A stretch of 64,000 nt of DNA from Gamsiella multidivaricata. Its lineage: Eukaryota > Mortierellomycota > Mortierellomycetes > Mortierellales > Mortierellaceae. Shown in pieces: positions 20,943-32,223 of the stretch (position 1 is the stretch's first letter; every line of letters begins with the position of its first letter). Below the pieces are notes generated by a model. That model made no database searches, had not been told where the DNA came from, and saw nothing but the letters and a program-made list of their open reading frames with translations. A program made the position numbers and the translations under genes. Location: NCBI RefSeq assembly GCF_025024155.1, contig NW_026251717.1, forward strand, positions 372,001 through 436,000, written 5' to 3'.

Positions 20943-22811
20943 CTATGAATCTAAGGGCAATCCAGAGGTATTGTTGAACCAGTCGCGCTCCTCCAGTACT
21001 GCGATGCTGGCGCCGACACACCAGCCTGTCTCGTACCCCTTCAATTTCTTGGCCAGCTTGAACTTTCGCGTCTCCGGAACACCATAGCCATACTCGAGCA
21101 GCCCATAAATGTAGCTCAGGTCCATGCACAGCTCCGGCGACTTGTGAATTTCCTTCATCGCCTCTGCAGAGTCATGAAAGTCCTTGAAGCCGTCTTCGTC
21201 TCCGATGCAAACGCGGTCCGTCAGCTGTCCCAGTTCCCCAATCGTCATCTCCTGTGCCAATGTTGCGCTTCCAAGTCGAAAAGGGGCCGTGAGGTCAAAG
21301 AAGAATGAGAACGCGTAGATATCCTCCTCAACAGAAGCGTGCAACGCCGGTTGGTACACGCCGTTGAAGGAACATGGCGTGATACTGCACGCCTTTTGCT
21401 TGTTGAAAATGGCCTCAACTACTGCCCTACACTGCCCTCCTGGATCTGATACGCCAATCAGTACAACAATTTTGCCGCTTGCAGTAGTGAAGTTTTGGCG
21501 GAGGCCCACTGGGATGCAAGGGTGGGCATACTCGCCCTCACCTAGCTTGATACCATGTAGGTTGCCGATCGGATTTTCGACCACATAGCTGTTGATCTGG
21601 GCGCGCGCCATAATGAGACCGTAGCCGAGATGAGAGTGCTGATAGAGGACGTATTCGTTTCCATTAAAATTCATTGGGTATCGGTGGGTGCCTTGCGCAA
21701 CAGAGTGGCCGCTAACAACTTTGGGTTCAAAGACCACCTGCGTGGAGGCCCCTCCAAGATCCAAGATGGCCACTGTCGGCTTTTTCTTCAGAGAGTTGAA
21801 TCGATCCAAGAGATAATTAACCGTAACCCATGCAAATACACCTGGAATCAAATATTTGAGATCGTGGGTTAATACTGAGGATGAAGGGTCAATTCGAACG
21901 CACAAACATAATTGAAGACATTAAACATCTGCATACCTTCATCAGCACCATCCATGACAGCCACTCCTTGTTCCTCGATGATCGGGAACGGGTACTTTGA
22001 CTCAAGCCTTTGGCGGACTGCGGTCAAAATTCTGTTTGACTTTTCCTCTCCAAGCAGGCGCAATCCTGCAGTGGCCTTCACTGCTATCGGAGTACTCGAA
22101 TGGAGAAAAACGGGGATCGCGTCGAGAACTGCTTCCAGCAATCCATCTAGGCTCCTGGCTGCACCGCCGGCATCATCTCCGTAGGAAGATAGACCCGGCT
22201 CCACATGATCGAAGATTTCGTTCTCAAGTTCCGGAGTTGCACTGCAGTAATTGAACTTGTACGCGTGAATCCTCGACCCCATCGATCCAGCATCGACCAT
22301 GATAACATATTGAATCAGAGGACGCCCAGGATAAGCAACTTTACAGCGAGTCGATGTAATGTTCCGTGGCCATGCTTTGGACGGCAAATCTATCGATCGG
22401 ATGTAGCGTTAGTCGAGCTGTAGACATGGAACCTGACAGGCGACATTGATATTGCTTACCTATCACGGTCGAGCGAGGTGAGAGCGCAAAGAAAGCCATT
22501 GCAAGGACAAAAAGAGCAATCGCCCAGTGCGTGCGATTCATAATGACCGATTCTCTTATGGTCCCTGCTGACAGTCGACTAGTGACCTTCTGGTGGACCA
22601 TAACTTCTTGCGAGTCCAGAACTGTAGGCTTATCATGGGTTTGAGGTGATACCCCTGACTCCTGTACAAATGAATTTTGCTTGGCTATCCTTTCTGAACG
22701 CCGTCTGACAACCCTGCTCGCGCCATTAAGTCGAGGGTCGGGCGAGCATTGGCCTTTGCCACTCTCGCTTTGATGTGCTGACATTCCGAGTACAGGTGGT
22801 TCCTGAGACAT
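20943..22811 (-). CDS. GDA1: Golgi guanosine/nucleoside diphosphatase (GDA1/CD39 family)
   Basis: Exons 22811-22460, 22389-21937 and 21841-20943 join in phase, giving 567 residues. Type II topology: a cytosolic tail of about 95 residues with basic RRRSERIAK, a TM at about 96-112 (HWAIALFVLAMAFFAL), then the lumenal GDA1_CD39 domain. Apyrase conserved regions: ACR1 at about 146-160 (VIMVDAGSMGSR), ACR2 (AVKATAGLRLL), ACR3 across the second intron (GADEG-VFAWVTVNYLL) and ACR4 (LDLGGASTQVVFEP). In yeast Gda1 hydrolyses GDP to GMP in the Golgi lumen, allowing exchange-driven import of GDP-sugars. ACR1 has Met in place of the usual Thr (DAGSTGSR), at Met154. The minus-strand exon track also reads through to a near stop if intron 1 is kept. 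Confidence 0.9.
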
Positions 22812-23694
22812 TGTCCAATGACGAGGCTGCGGAGGCTGTGTGCTGGTTCGGAATTCAGGGACGAGAGCGAAGGAAGGGGAATCTACTTTGCTTGGAACAA
22901 AAGTAGACAGCGTGAAATGAAATTGCTGAAGGGATCATGAACGAAGGATGTTGGTCGTGAATAATATAAAAAAAAAAAAAGCTCTTTTTAAAGTTGACAA
23001 CAATGTTGTCATGAACACCGTCAAAAAAAATAAGTATTCGCCTGTAGACTAGTAAACACGCATCATCCTTCCACATAGAAATGGCTACTACCTTCGACCT
23101 TGGCGCAATCGGACCTCCTATACGAGAACATACTCACAAAGACGATATTTGTTGCGGATCGCCAGGAGTAATACTCTCTTTCTTCAGCTTGCAAAGTAGA
23201 TGACAACGTTAATTGAGTCAAAAGTGTAAAACAGACTTGAAAAGCAATAAAGAAAATGGGCGATCGAGCGTAGACGACGCGTAGACCGAGAAGCAGGGGC
23301 AGTCCACGTCTAGTCAGGAACCATCTGGAGTCTCAAAACATCATAAAGATGGGCTGTACCATGCCTGAGGGTCCATCTTCGTAGAACACGCCTATATTTA
23401 TCCAGTGTAAACTCTCCGCACCAACTGTTCTTCTGCCTTTGTCCTCGCCAGTTTTTTTTTTTTTTTTGTGTATAGTCAGTCTCCCTTCCTTCCGCCTTCT
23501 TTCTTTTTCTGCTCTTTTCTTTCTCCTCTGTCCGCTCCCCGCATCTCTGCCCCAGGATCTGGTTTTTACCAGCGGCTCTCCGCACCTCCTTTCTTTCATT
23601 CTCTTTTAGCCCCTACCGCAGCCTTGCATCTTGCCCCAACCTCTTTGCAGTGCTTGGATTTACGCGGCATCTGCTGCAGCAACTATTGCTACTA
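22812..23694. other. Divergent intergenic region with a perfect palindrome
   Basis: Spacer between GDA1 and the kelch pseudogene. It includes an A-run (about 22968-22980), a T-run (23453-23467) and a pyrimidine-rich tract leading into the kelch reading frame. No gene supported. The palindrome is listed separately. Confidence 0.5.
22995..23011. repeat. Perfect 8-bp-arm palindrome TGACAACA-a-TGTTGTCA
   Basis: Seventeen bases with two perfect 8-bp inverted arms around one base, about 185-200 bp upstream of the GDA1 start. It could be a dimeric factor site; no specific factor is recognised. Confidence 0.5.
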
Positions 23695-24952
23695 ATGGCG
23701 CCGATTTTGGGGTCAACTCTCGTAATGGCTGTAGCATATCCAGGTCAGAGAGCAGCCGGGTGCTCCTTCGGTTACAACAACACCTACTATATCCTTGGCG
23801 GAACGGTAAGTTAAGGCAATGAATGTGTATTGTGCACAATAATTATTTACCTGGTATGCTCATCTCCATATTTAGTCCAGCCTATCTCAGGAGAGCTACT
23901 ACAACTTTGCTAACATTCCCCTTCCTATCGACATAACCGTGAATGTGAGTATGACAGTTACATGGACAAAACTTCCAGAACCGCCTGGTTGGCAAGCCAT
24001 GTCTAGCTTGGACAGCACGCCTCAGTTTGGCTGCGCGTGCAACAAGGATGGCAAAATATTTCTCTTTGGCAACATTGTTGGATTTGCTGTCTTCGATATT
24101 CGAACCCAAACCTGGGACACAGGCGCACCGAGCTTCCAGACTTCAGACTTTTTCTATGGCAAACCTGCGAAACCAGTCTGGGGTTCATGCAGCTGTGCGT
24201 CCAGTCAGATACAGTATATCTGTTGTCGTCACCACTCTTCCTGCCTATCTTCTTCTGGACTCGCAAGCAAGATCCTTCCAAGGAGTCAAGCTAACCACTA
24301 TACCACCGAATCTTCACAGATTCTGCATGGATATGTTCCCAGTGCAAACCAAGCCGTCATGTGTGGAGGATCTGTAACCAGTGGACTGACCATAGCTTAC
24401 ACTCAAAATCGCTGCAAACTATCACTGGGTGCTCCTGCATCCAACGCGTTTATTCTGCTTACTGGTAAGTAGGACGGATGCGCCCTCGTAGGGTACAACA
24501 ATCAATTCATCGTCTTTCCTGGATACCTGGCCGACTATCACACTAGCCAGCCCAGTAGTGTGGCATTCAATCCCAACATGCAGTCGTTGAACCTGTCTGT
24601 ATCCGTGTGGGCGACAATTCCTAACACTCAGAAGATTGCTTGACGACTCGGTCATATGGATCTACGACACTGATACCAAGAGCGAATACGGTCGTTTTTT
24701 TATGGAGATCAACCACTCCTTGGAGAGGCTTACAATGATATCCACTTCTTTGACCTGTCAAACAACTCCTGGGTCCAGTATCTGAGTTCGAGTCCAACCG
24801 TCCCAGGCGGCTCCCACGCAGCAGCTATTGGTGGCTCGAATGCGGCGGCTATTGGCGGAGGTGTTGTCGGAGGTGTTGCTCTCATTGCGGTTGTTGTCGC
24901 AGGCGTTCGCGCTATGAACCTGCTAGAAGCTCTCCTATCCCGCTTAAAATGA
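23695..24952 (+). pseudogene. Decayed kelch-repeat membrane protein
   Basis: Reading frame from ATG 23695, exons 23695-23805 and 23876 onward. It keeps kelch/galactose-oxidase-like blades (AAGCSFGYNNTYYILGGT, WTKLPEPPGWQAM, NKDGKIFLFGN, FDIRTQTWDTG, VGYNNQFIVFPGY, VIWIYDTDTKSEYGR, EAYNDIHFFDLSNNSWVQY). It ends with a Gly/Ala/Val TM segment (AAIGGGVVGGVALIAVVVAG). Lesions: likely frame disturbance at about 24183-24330, in-frame TAG at 24470 and TGA at 24641, a shift near 24633-24645 and another near 24700. Matching kelch text continues in a different frame after each. The family in these fungi is a surface or membrane kelch propeller; this copy cannot encode it whole. A sequencing error could explain one lesion, not all. 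Confidence 0.7.
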
Positions 24953-24996
24953 AAGCTGTGTTTTATTTCCAACTCTGTGCGCCAGTCTTCACCTCT

Positions 24997-24998
<2 letters not shown>

Positions 24999-25031
<33 letters not shown>
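24999..25031 (+). repeat. Poly-T tract (33 nt)
   Basis: Uninterrupted run of T shortly downstream of the kelch pseudogene. Such long homopolymers recur through the window and may mark old retroposition tails or simple slippage. Confidence 0.8.
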
Positions 25032-25760
25032 CGAAAGTATAACACTGACTGAATGCTTTGGTTTATCTTTAGAGCTACTCCGAGGAGTCGAATCTGCAAG
25101 ACAATGATCGAGATTTTAGCTTGAGCCTACTACAATCATGTAGCCCTCAAGGCATCGCGTCAGTGCGGGGCCCACAAGGTATTAGGCCCATTCAAGGCCC
25201 AGAGCTGCATTATCCAGGTTCCGCCATGTAATAAACACGTACGGTATGCTATTGTCAAATTGTCCCCACAGCTGGCTATGCCCGATTGGCCGCCAAGTCC
25301 TAGGTACTGGGACCTTCAAATCAGTCCAGTCTCCCAGGAAGAAGAACATACAGATTGCAGCCGCAGTTGCGTAGGGTCCATGTTTAAGCATTTGAGAGCA
25401 TATTACTCTTATCGTGTACAGCATCAAACTGTACATAGCAGAGAACCGAGGATCGTTGTTGATTTTTTGATGCGGAGTCATGGTTGGGGCTCCCATTTCA
25501 CGCGTTTTGAGGATGTCTCTAGGCCGTATTGGAGCTGTCTTCGACCCGGGTCCGCGACAGGGATCACGAAGACGCGCTGCCGAAATAAGATTTGGAACCA
25601 AGCCACTCATGAAAGCCCATCCTTCGCTTTTCCTCCGTTCGCTGGTTCATCTTTTTCTTTCAAGCACTACACCGTGGAAAACTGCGCGCAGTGTAGCGTT
25701 TCATCTCATTCTGAATCAATCCTTCGCATCATAGAACAGACACCCAACACTCGCTTGCCT
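25032..25760. other. Upstream region of the homeodomain/PNUTS-like gene
   Basis: No supported gene. An open frame runs into the downstream CDS from 25260, but its translation is not protein-like and no better start than 25761 is seen. Presumed promoter and 5' leader. Confidence 0.45.
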
Positions 25761-28700
25761 ATGTCTTCAGGCCAATATTTCTGGGGCAATAATGAGGAAA
25801 TAGAGAAACGGTCTTCTTCGACGTCCTATACGTCGCGTACACGCATGTCGATCCCAGACCTGATCTCAGAGGAGACGGGCCAGGCTTTAGAGGACGATGA
25901 CGTCGGTCTGATTCGATTCGCTCAAAACCACCCATATATACAACGCCAGCAAAACCCACCCAGCAACAGCGGTAGCAGCATCAATGGCATTGGGAGTGGC
26001 GGCGACAACGAGGCTGGCCCAATGTCACACTTGAGGCAAAATCCAAAGCCAAGGATGGTTCTTCACGCGGTCGTGATCCCGTCCCGCAAGAGGACGTATG
26101 GGGAAGAGCCACCGGATGAAGAAATGTCATATTCTTTTCATGGTACGTTACGGCTTCATGAGGGGTAGCGGATATAGGAACGCTCAATGACTTTGCCCAC
26201 TCGCTAATCCGGGAATTTTGTACATCTCACACTTTTATTCCATAGACCCACAACCCTTAAACGACCCGCCCATAACGCCGCCGTCGACAGGCACACCCAT
26301 CAATACCATACGGAGAAAGCCTTTTACTTTAGCGCAAAGAGCGGTACTGGAGAAATTGTTTATAGCAAACAAGCACCCCACTAACGAGGGATGTGCTGTC
26401 ATCGCCAGAGACATGGGAGAGAAGAAGGAAAGGGTACGTAGATTTAAAGCAACAAACAGATGCGACCCTATATTTTCAAACTGCTGCAGCAACGACTAAT
26501 GAGCATGTACTCTATATAAAATGCAAATGCTGATGCGCTAGATTACGACATGGTTTCTCAATCGACGGCAGAAGGAGCGACTAAGAAGTGCGAATACGGA
26601 ACACATTTCTGCTGGATCCACGCCACCTATGAGCCCAGGGTCTTCGCCACCTCCAGGTAAAATATCCTTTTGGGAATATTGGGATTGTTCTGAAAAGCGA
26701 AATAGTTTGGTCCGCATTCTGAAATCAATGATAGCTGACTAGAGTACGGTTCATGGCCTTGCTTAGCTGAATCACCAAATGGAGGATCAGGATTGGAATA
26801 TTCGACGTAAGGGCACAGTGGACTTTCATGGAGAGATCGCGTATTACAAGGTTTTGATGGAGATTAACAATGGCCAATGTATGTGTTTCCGTCAATAGCA
26901 GCGATAGGGAGGATACACCGTCCGGGGATGGAGTGCTTGGGAGCTTACCCTATCAATACCGTATTGCGCCCAGTCTGTCGGCCTCAGCCTCAGCCCCGCC
27001 ACGGTTAATTGAAACCGCAGCCGCCAGGATCAACGCAGATAGGGTGGCCGGTGGCGGCCAGAAGGTATATTTTACTATGTTGAGGGCTTAATGGTTCTTC
27101 AAAAAGGCATTATTGACACATCGTCTTTGCATTCTGCTAGATGAAATCGTCCGAGGTAACACGAAAAATTACGCCATTACTTCGAGGCGGATCGTTCCAC
27201 AACCCAGATCATATTCCTGTGGTTGTCAATTTGATGTCGTCTGCGCACGATGCGGTTGGGAAGAAAATCATCCTTAACGCGTTAATGTCGACAAGGCTGC
27301 CGGCGGTGCTTAACAGGTACACGCGACAAAGACCAAGTCTTGCAGGACCGAAAGCAGGCATCGTTACTTACCTTTGACTGCTCTGTACTTCAACATCTGG
27401 CCTTCCATATGATAGATTTGTTCGCTCCAAAGGTCCAAGTGTTTTTCGGGCCTGGATTGCAGACGCTAGGAAAGACATTACAAATCAGGACAATGAAGAC
27501 CTTTTGCTCAAAATGATCAGAATCCTCAAGGCATTACCATTTGACGTAGAACGTCTGACGGCTTCAAATCTTGGACGGGCAATTAAGTTGCTCGCTAGCG
27601 ATAAGGAAGCCAGTTCACGTACGGTCTAATGCTTTCTACGCCGTCATCCGAGGCGCCCTTTGTTTGTCTGTTCGTCCTACGCTTGTCTTCTCACCCTGGA
27701 TGTTCTTCTTATGCCTTTTCTGTATAGGTATCACCTCGACAGCGACAGAGCTCAAGGAGCAGTGGCATAAGCTGATCGATGAGGCCAACATTGGATCATC
27801 ACCATCGAGATCTGAGGATCAATCAGAGAATGCCAGAAAGAAGGCTAGACAGGACAGCCATCCGCTTTCCTCTGGGTTTGGACAGGTGAGACTGCAGCTT
27901 TGGTGCAGCCCTCGTTTGCCGACGACGTCCTGATGTGGCTTTTTAACTGACACACATGTCAATCTTCCTGTACATAGGATATATCACAACTTCCCAAATT
28001 CAACAAGGCCAAATCTGCTTCTCTTCCTTCGCCCAAGAGCAGTGCAGCAAAGCCCATGCCGCGTAGTAACCCCGACTTTTTCAAAGAGATTGCAGCAAGT
28101 CGTCCTGCGTCCAAACCCGTGAAGACGACAGCCCGTAGGGCTCGTATTAGCATGGAAGACAGTCAGCCTGATAATAGTGCCTCTTTCACCTCTACTGCAC
28201 CTCAAAACAATAACAATGCGGGATCCGCCTCGCTTCCATCCACGTCAGCACCACAACCACCGCCTGCACCTTTCATCGGGATTGCGAATAGCTCAGCTAA
28301 GACACCTCCTCTGTCCACTCGACCTGCCCCAGATCCCGTTTCTTCAGCCAAGACAACCGACTTTGACCCACAGTCTGCTCAGCATGAGAAGGCATGGGAG
28401 GCGGCCCGAAATTTGAAGAAGAAAAAGACAGTTCGATTCAATGATAACGAACTTGAGCAGGTCAGGATTTTTTATCCGCCCGAGGCCATGTCTGATGAGG
28501 ATGACTATAGGGACATGGATCATCCAATGGACGAGGAGGATGAGTCGACGCACTATTCCCGGTATGCCTCGTCGCCCCCGCCACCATCTCCTACACTGCC
28601 TTCGCCAACTAGGGAACATGGATCCGGTTACTTTCCGATGCCATTTTCATCGCCGACAGCATCTTATGGCCTACCGCGTCCGGTATTCCTGATCCCAGAG

Positions 28701-29124
28701 TCAGAACAACCTGATTTTGTGAGGGGCGTTTACTTTACCCCTCCGCGACCTTTGATCCTCAAGGCAGAGGCAAAGGGCGAAGATAGCGAGGAAAAGATTG
28801 TGCAAGAGAGACGCGAGAGCCAGATTCCTGCTGTGAGGTACGAGACACTGGCCGAGATCCCGTCCTCGCCTGCAGAGCCTGACGAAGACCCTGCCAGGGA
28901 GCACGAATCGCCAAGACGCATAAGTCTTTTTGAGGCAAGTGAATACTTTAGCGATCAAAGTCGATTCCTGGAGTTCAAAATGATTTACATCCCCCAATGG
29001 ATTGCTAAGTGGTCTATTTCTTTGCGTCGCCTTCATCTAGGGAGGCGTCGATCGTGGCAAGGCATTGATAGACACATTGACAATGGTGTATCAATCGCTC
29101 GTCAGCCGGAGCGCAGGACTGTAG
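25761..29124 (+). CDS. Homeodomain + TFIIS-N + RVxF protein: LUMINIDEPENDENS/PNUTS-like
   Basis: Ten exons in phase: 25761-26142, 26246-26433, 26542-26656, 26767-26806, 26899-27064, 27141-27316, 27416-27618, 27728-27885, 27978-28934, 29041-29124; 822 residues. The last intron starts GC and ends AG. A homeodomain at about 150-207 (RRKPFTLAQRAVLEKLF, NKHP, WFLNRRQKERLR) has the WFxNRRxK third helix. A helical LW/TFIIS N-terminal domain at about 298-425 includes GPSVFRAWIADARKD, LLLKMIRILKALPFDVERL and LGRAIKLL. KKKKTVRFNDNE at about 624-635 is a PP1-docking RVxF motif. The same three-part order occurs in plant LUMINIDEPENDENS; animal PNUTS and fission yeast Ppn1 have the TFIIS-N domain and the RVxF motif. 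These belong to the PP1 phosphatase module of the 3'-end processing/termination machinery. A nuclear PP1-targeting role is inferred. Confidence 0.8.
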
Positions 29125-29889
29125 ACGGCTCTTGGGTTCTTTGTCGAGAGCGATATGCTCCTTGTACTTCTCTCGCTTCTTTACTTTTATCACCAATCAT
29201 TTTCTTCTTATCTGCTTCTGTACCATAACTGTAAATTAGTTGCTGTTTGCTTCCCACTTCACGTGTAATAATAACAAGAACGAGAGCAATGTAGCATGGA
29301 CTAAGGTTCAGCCGAAATTTGTCGGCTCTGAATGGCCATGCGATCCGGCATACCGGAATGCATTTTATGACAGGAACAGGATCTGTCTTTTTCTCTTCCC
29401 ATGTTCTTTACGTCGGCATGCCTTTCAGGGTCCAAGACGCGGATAGACAGCAACACGGTGTTCATGTGGGCATACAGAGGTATGCAGGCGCTCTCTGTGC
29501 GGCGTGCATTTGAGAGAGAGAGAACGAAGGATGCGTTGAGACTAGGACAAAAGAAGGTTCATAGTTAAGGTGCGAAGACGAATTGAGTTTTTTTTTTATT
29601 TTTTTCGCTATTTGACGACGCACAGCTTTTGCCGTGTACAGTACATACATGTACTGCTTCTTTTCCCGCGTTTTGTTTGGTGCTGTTGGACTCTTCTTTT
29701 TCTTTCTTCTTCCCCTCCTCCACTGGCCAGGCACCCCTCCCCCTCTGCCGCTTTCTTCTTCCCAATGGGTCGGGTCATCGCCATCGTCATTGCATTCTCT
29801 CGTACCTCATTCAGCCATCCCTCCATCCACACTCGCCCCTCCCTCCCTCCCCCACTCCCCCCACTCCCCTCTCTAATTCACACTCCACA
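29125..29889. other. Intergenic region with pyrimidine-rich leader
   Basis: The 3' flank of the PNUTS-like gene, then from about 29660 a C/T-rich stretch that is probably the 5' leader of the 7TM gene. No other gene supported. Confidence 0.5.
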
Positions 29890-30858
29890 ATGTATCAGCC
29901 CGATGCCGAAGAGTCCGTCTCCCTCTTCATTTCCCTCGTCTGCATCTCGCTTATGGCCCTGCTCTTTGGCCGCAAGACCGCCAGCACGAAGCTCAGAACC
30001 ATCAACTATGCACGCGGCCTCGTCGTTGCACTATACCTGGTCTCCTGGGCTTTCTCCGTGATAGCGACCATGCTCGTCCAGACCAACAACAACAACCTCC
30101 TCTCCTGCGAACTCTCCATCCTCTCCTGCATCGCCCTCTACGCGTTGTCCAAGATCATCATCTACCTGTTCCTGATGGAGAAAGTCTATGTGGTCACAGC
30201 CATCGGTTGCACCCGCTCGAACTTCTTGCTCTACAAGATCAACCTCGGGTTGATGACCCCCTACGTGGCCGTTATCGCCCTCATGGTCACCTTCAGGGTC
30301 GCACAGCTCGAGGACGAGGGCAAATGTTACATTGGCCTGCTACGACCCGGTGCATTACCATTGATCCTGTACGACATTGTCATGTCATGCTGGTTGACCT
30401 TCTTGTTCCTGAGACCGCTGATGAGTTCAAGCTCGTTCTTGCAGGGGCCCTCGAAGGGGAATTTGAGAGATGTAGCCCGGAGGACGCTAATGGGATCATT
30501 GATTGCCCTGCTGTTGAGTTCTGCCAACATCTTCACGTTGGTCTACTTTAACGGACATGAGCGTGGGTTGATCTGCTTAGCCTCGTGTACGGTGGATGTG
30601 ACATTGAATGCGATTACGATCCACTGGGTGACGAATCGTGGTGCAGGGAAATCATCGAATCCGACGAATCGGTCGGTGGGTGGGCGGAGAGGCCGTGGCG
30701 GTAACGGTGCTGCGAACACGTATAGCTTTGGCGACCGTTTCGCCACAGATTCAGATAGGCAGATCGCACCGCTCGAGTCTCACATCTCAGTAACGGTCGA
30801 GTCGTATGTGGAGGAGTACCACCAACTACATTATGGGGGCACCAGTTCACATTACTGA
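29890..30858 (+). CDS. Seven-transmembrane protein, receptor-like
   Basis: Single exon, 322 residues. Seven hydrophobic segments at about 11-27, 43-63, 73-97, 117-137, 155-175, 202-222 and 229-250. The N-terminus is short and acidic (MYQPDAEESV). The C-terminal tail of about 70 residues is Arg/Gly-rich (GGRRGRGGNG), then Ser/Glu-rich. Basic residues follow TM1 (GRKTASTKLR) and TM5/TM6 (SKGNLRDVARR), as expected for cytosolic loops. The fold resembles GPCR-like fungal 7TM proteins, but no DRY, NPxxY or known fungal receptor signature is seen, so ligand and coupling are unknown. The start at 29890 is the first ATG after a C/T-rich leader. Confidence 0.75.
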   Translation: MYQPDAEESVSLFISLVCISLMALLFGRKTASTKLRTINYARGLVVALYLVSWAFSVIATMLVQTNNNNLLSCELSILSCIALYALSKIIIYLFLMEKVYVVTAIGCTRSNFLLYKINLGLMTPYVAVIALMVTFRVAQLEDEGKCYIGLLRPGALPLILYDIVMSCWLTFLFLRPLMSSSSFLQGPSKGNLRDVARRTLMGSLIALLLSSANIFTLVYFNGHERGLICLASCTVDVTLNAITIHWVTNRGAGKSSNPTNRSVGGRRGRGGNGAANTYSFGDRFATDSDRQIAPLESHISVTVESYVEEYHQLHYGGTSSHY

Positions 30859-32223
30859 CGAGCCGAGGACAAAAATAAAATAATAATAAAAAGAAAAAAG
30901 AAAAAAGAAAAAAACGATCGGATATCCCACACGCTCTTCTCTCCGGTTTGTTTACGTGGTGAAGGATACTATGACGAGACGAGCATCTAAAAAGTCTTCA
31001 CTCAGCAATTTTTTAAAGAGCGAGTTGAACTTGACTCCATAAAAGTTTGAACTTCCGCCACTGGACCTGAGACACGAGGGCGGCGGAACAAAAGGAAGCC
31101 CCCATCGCAAAAAGGAAAAAGTCTATGAAGTTACAGTACGGCAGTGGGGCGAGGGGGGGAGGGGGGGGGGGGGGGGGGAAAGAGGAGTTTCATTTTCCCA
31201 GCAACCAAACTGGCGCAATCGCGCAAAAATGGGCTGTATACTTGTATGGTACCCTGGAAATAGGCAAAGAGATACGCCAAAGGGCGGGGGGGGCCATTGC
31301 TTTGACATATTTGTTTTTGCGTTGTGTGTCGTTTCCGTGCATTCTGCATTCTGCATTCTGCATAACAATTGTCCTGAGCCCTTTGCAGATTTTGTATGGA
31401 AAGGCGCTTTACGGTTAGCTGGCGATCGGAACTATGCCGTCCATGACGACATACCCATGACGGCTTTGAATTATCGCGAATACTTACGAGAACAGAGATA
31501 CTCCATGGATCTCTCGGTAGGGTTTCGATCGAATGGAGCACGGTAATAAATTAGCCAGGCCTTAGAAGACAAAGAACTTTGAGGGGGACTCCCTCCCCCC
31601 TCCCCCCGCCTTCCGGTCGACATTGTGACAAAAAAAAAAAAAAAAGATGGGCGTATGTTTGTGTAGCGTGTGCATCGACCATCAAACACCCATCTGCAAT
31701 GACGTTAAGACCCCCCGTTTCTACGGGGACCGTCGTACAAAAAAAAAAGATAATTCAGGAACACAATGGATAAGTCCATCCTTCCGTCCGTCATTTCAGG
31801 TCCATCGATCAGTCTGGAATTCTATCTTATTAGGGGTGTATCTTTTCTGCGACCCCATCGCTCTTCAGAAAAGGCGCGATTGGTTGGGTTGCTCACGCCA
31901 CGCGGTATGCGACGGGGTTCACATACACGTGCCGTACCTGAAACTCCCCCCCCCTCCTCCTCCCCTTTTTTTTTTTTTAACATTGGTCCAGTCAGCTCTC
32001 AGAAGCTGGTTCCCTCCGCTTCTCTGAATCAGTCTCCATAGAACAAACTCTGTTACTCCGTTACACTAGCATTAGTCATCCCGTCTCTTGGAATGGCCGC
32101 TTTAATAGCAGTATCCATTTCAATAAATAGCGAGCAATAATAATAATAATAATACCAATGGCAGGGCGCCTCTATCTGTCTGTCTGTCTATCTATCTATA
32201 GACACATTAGTCTAGTAAAGTGA
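30859..32223. other. Convergent intergenic region with low-complexity tracts
   Basis: Tail-to-tail spacer of 1.36 kb between the 7TM gene and ERV46. It contains a G-run (31161-31178, with a broken extension upstream), a 7-bp tandem GCATTCT x3 (31339-31359), A-runs at 31630-31645 and 31739-31748, an AAT repeat (32138-32153) and a CTGT/CTAT tetranucleotide repeat (about 32174-32200). No gene supported. Confidence 0.6.

Noticed and set aside
31125..31420. Open frames across the G-run and GCATTCT repeat
   Set aside because: Low-complexity translations; no conserved residues.
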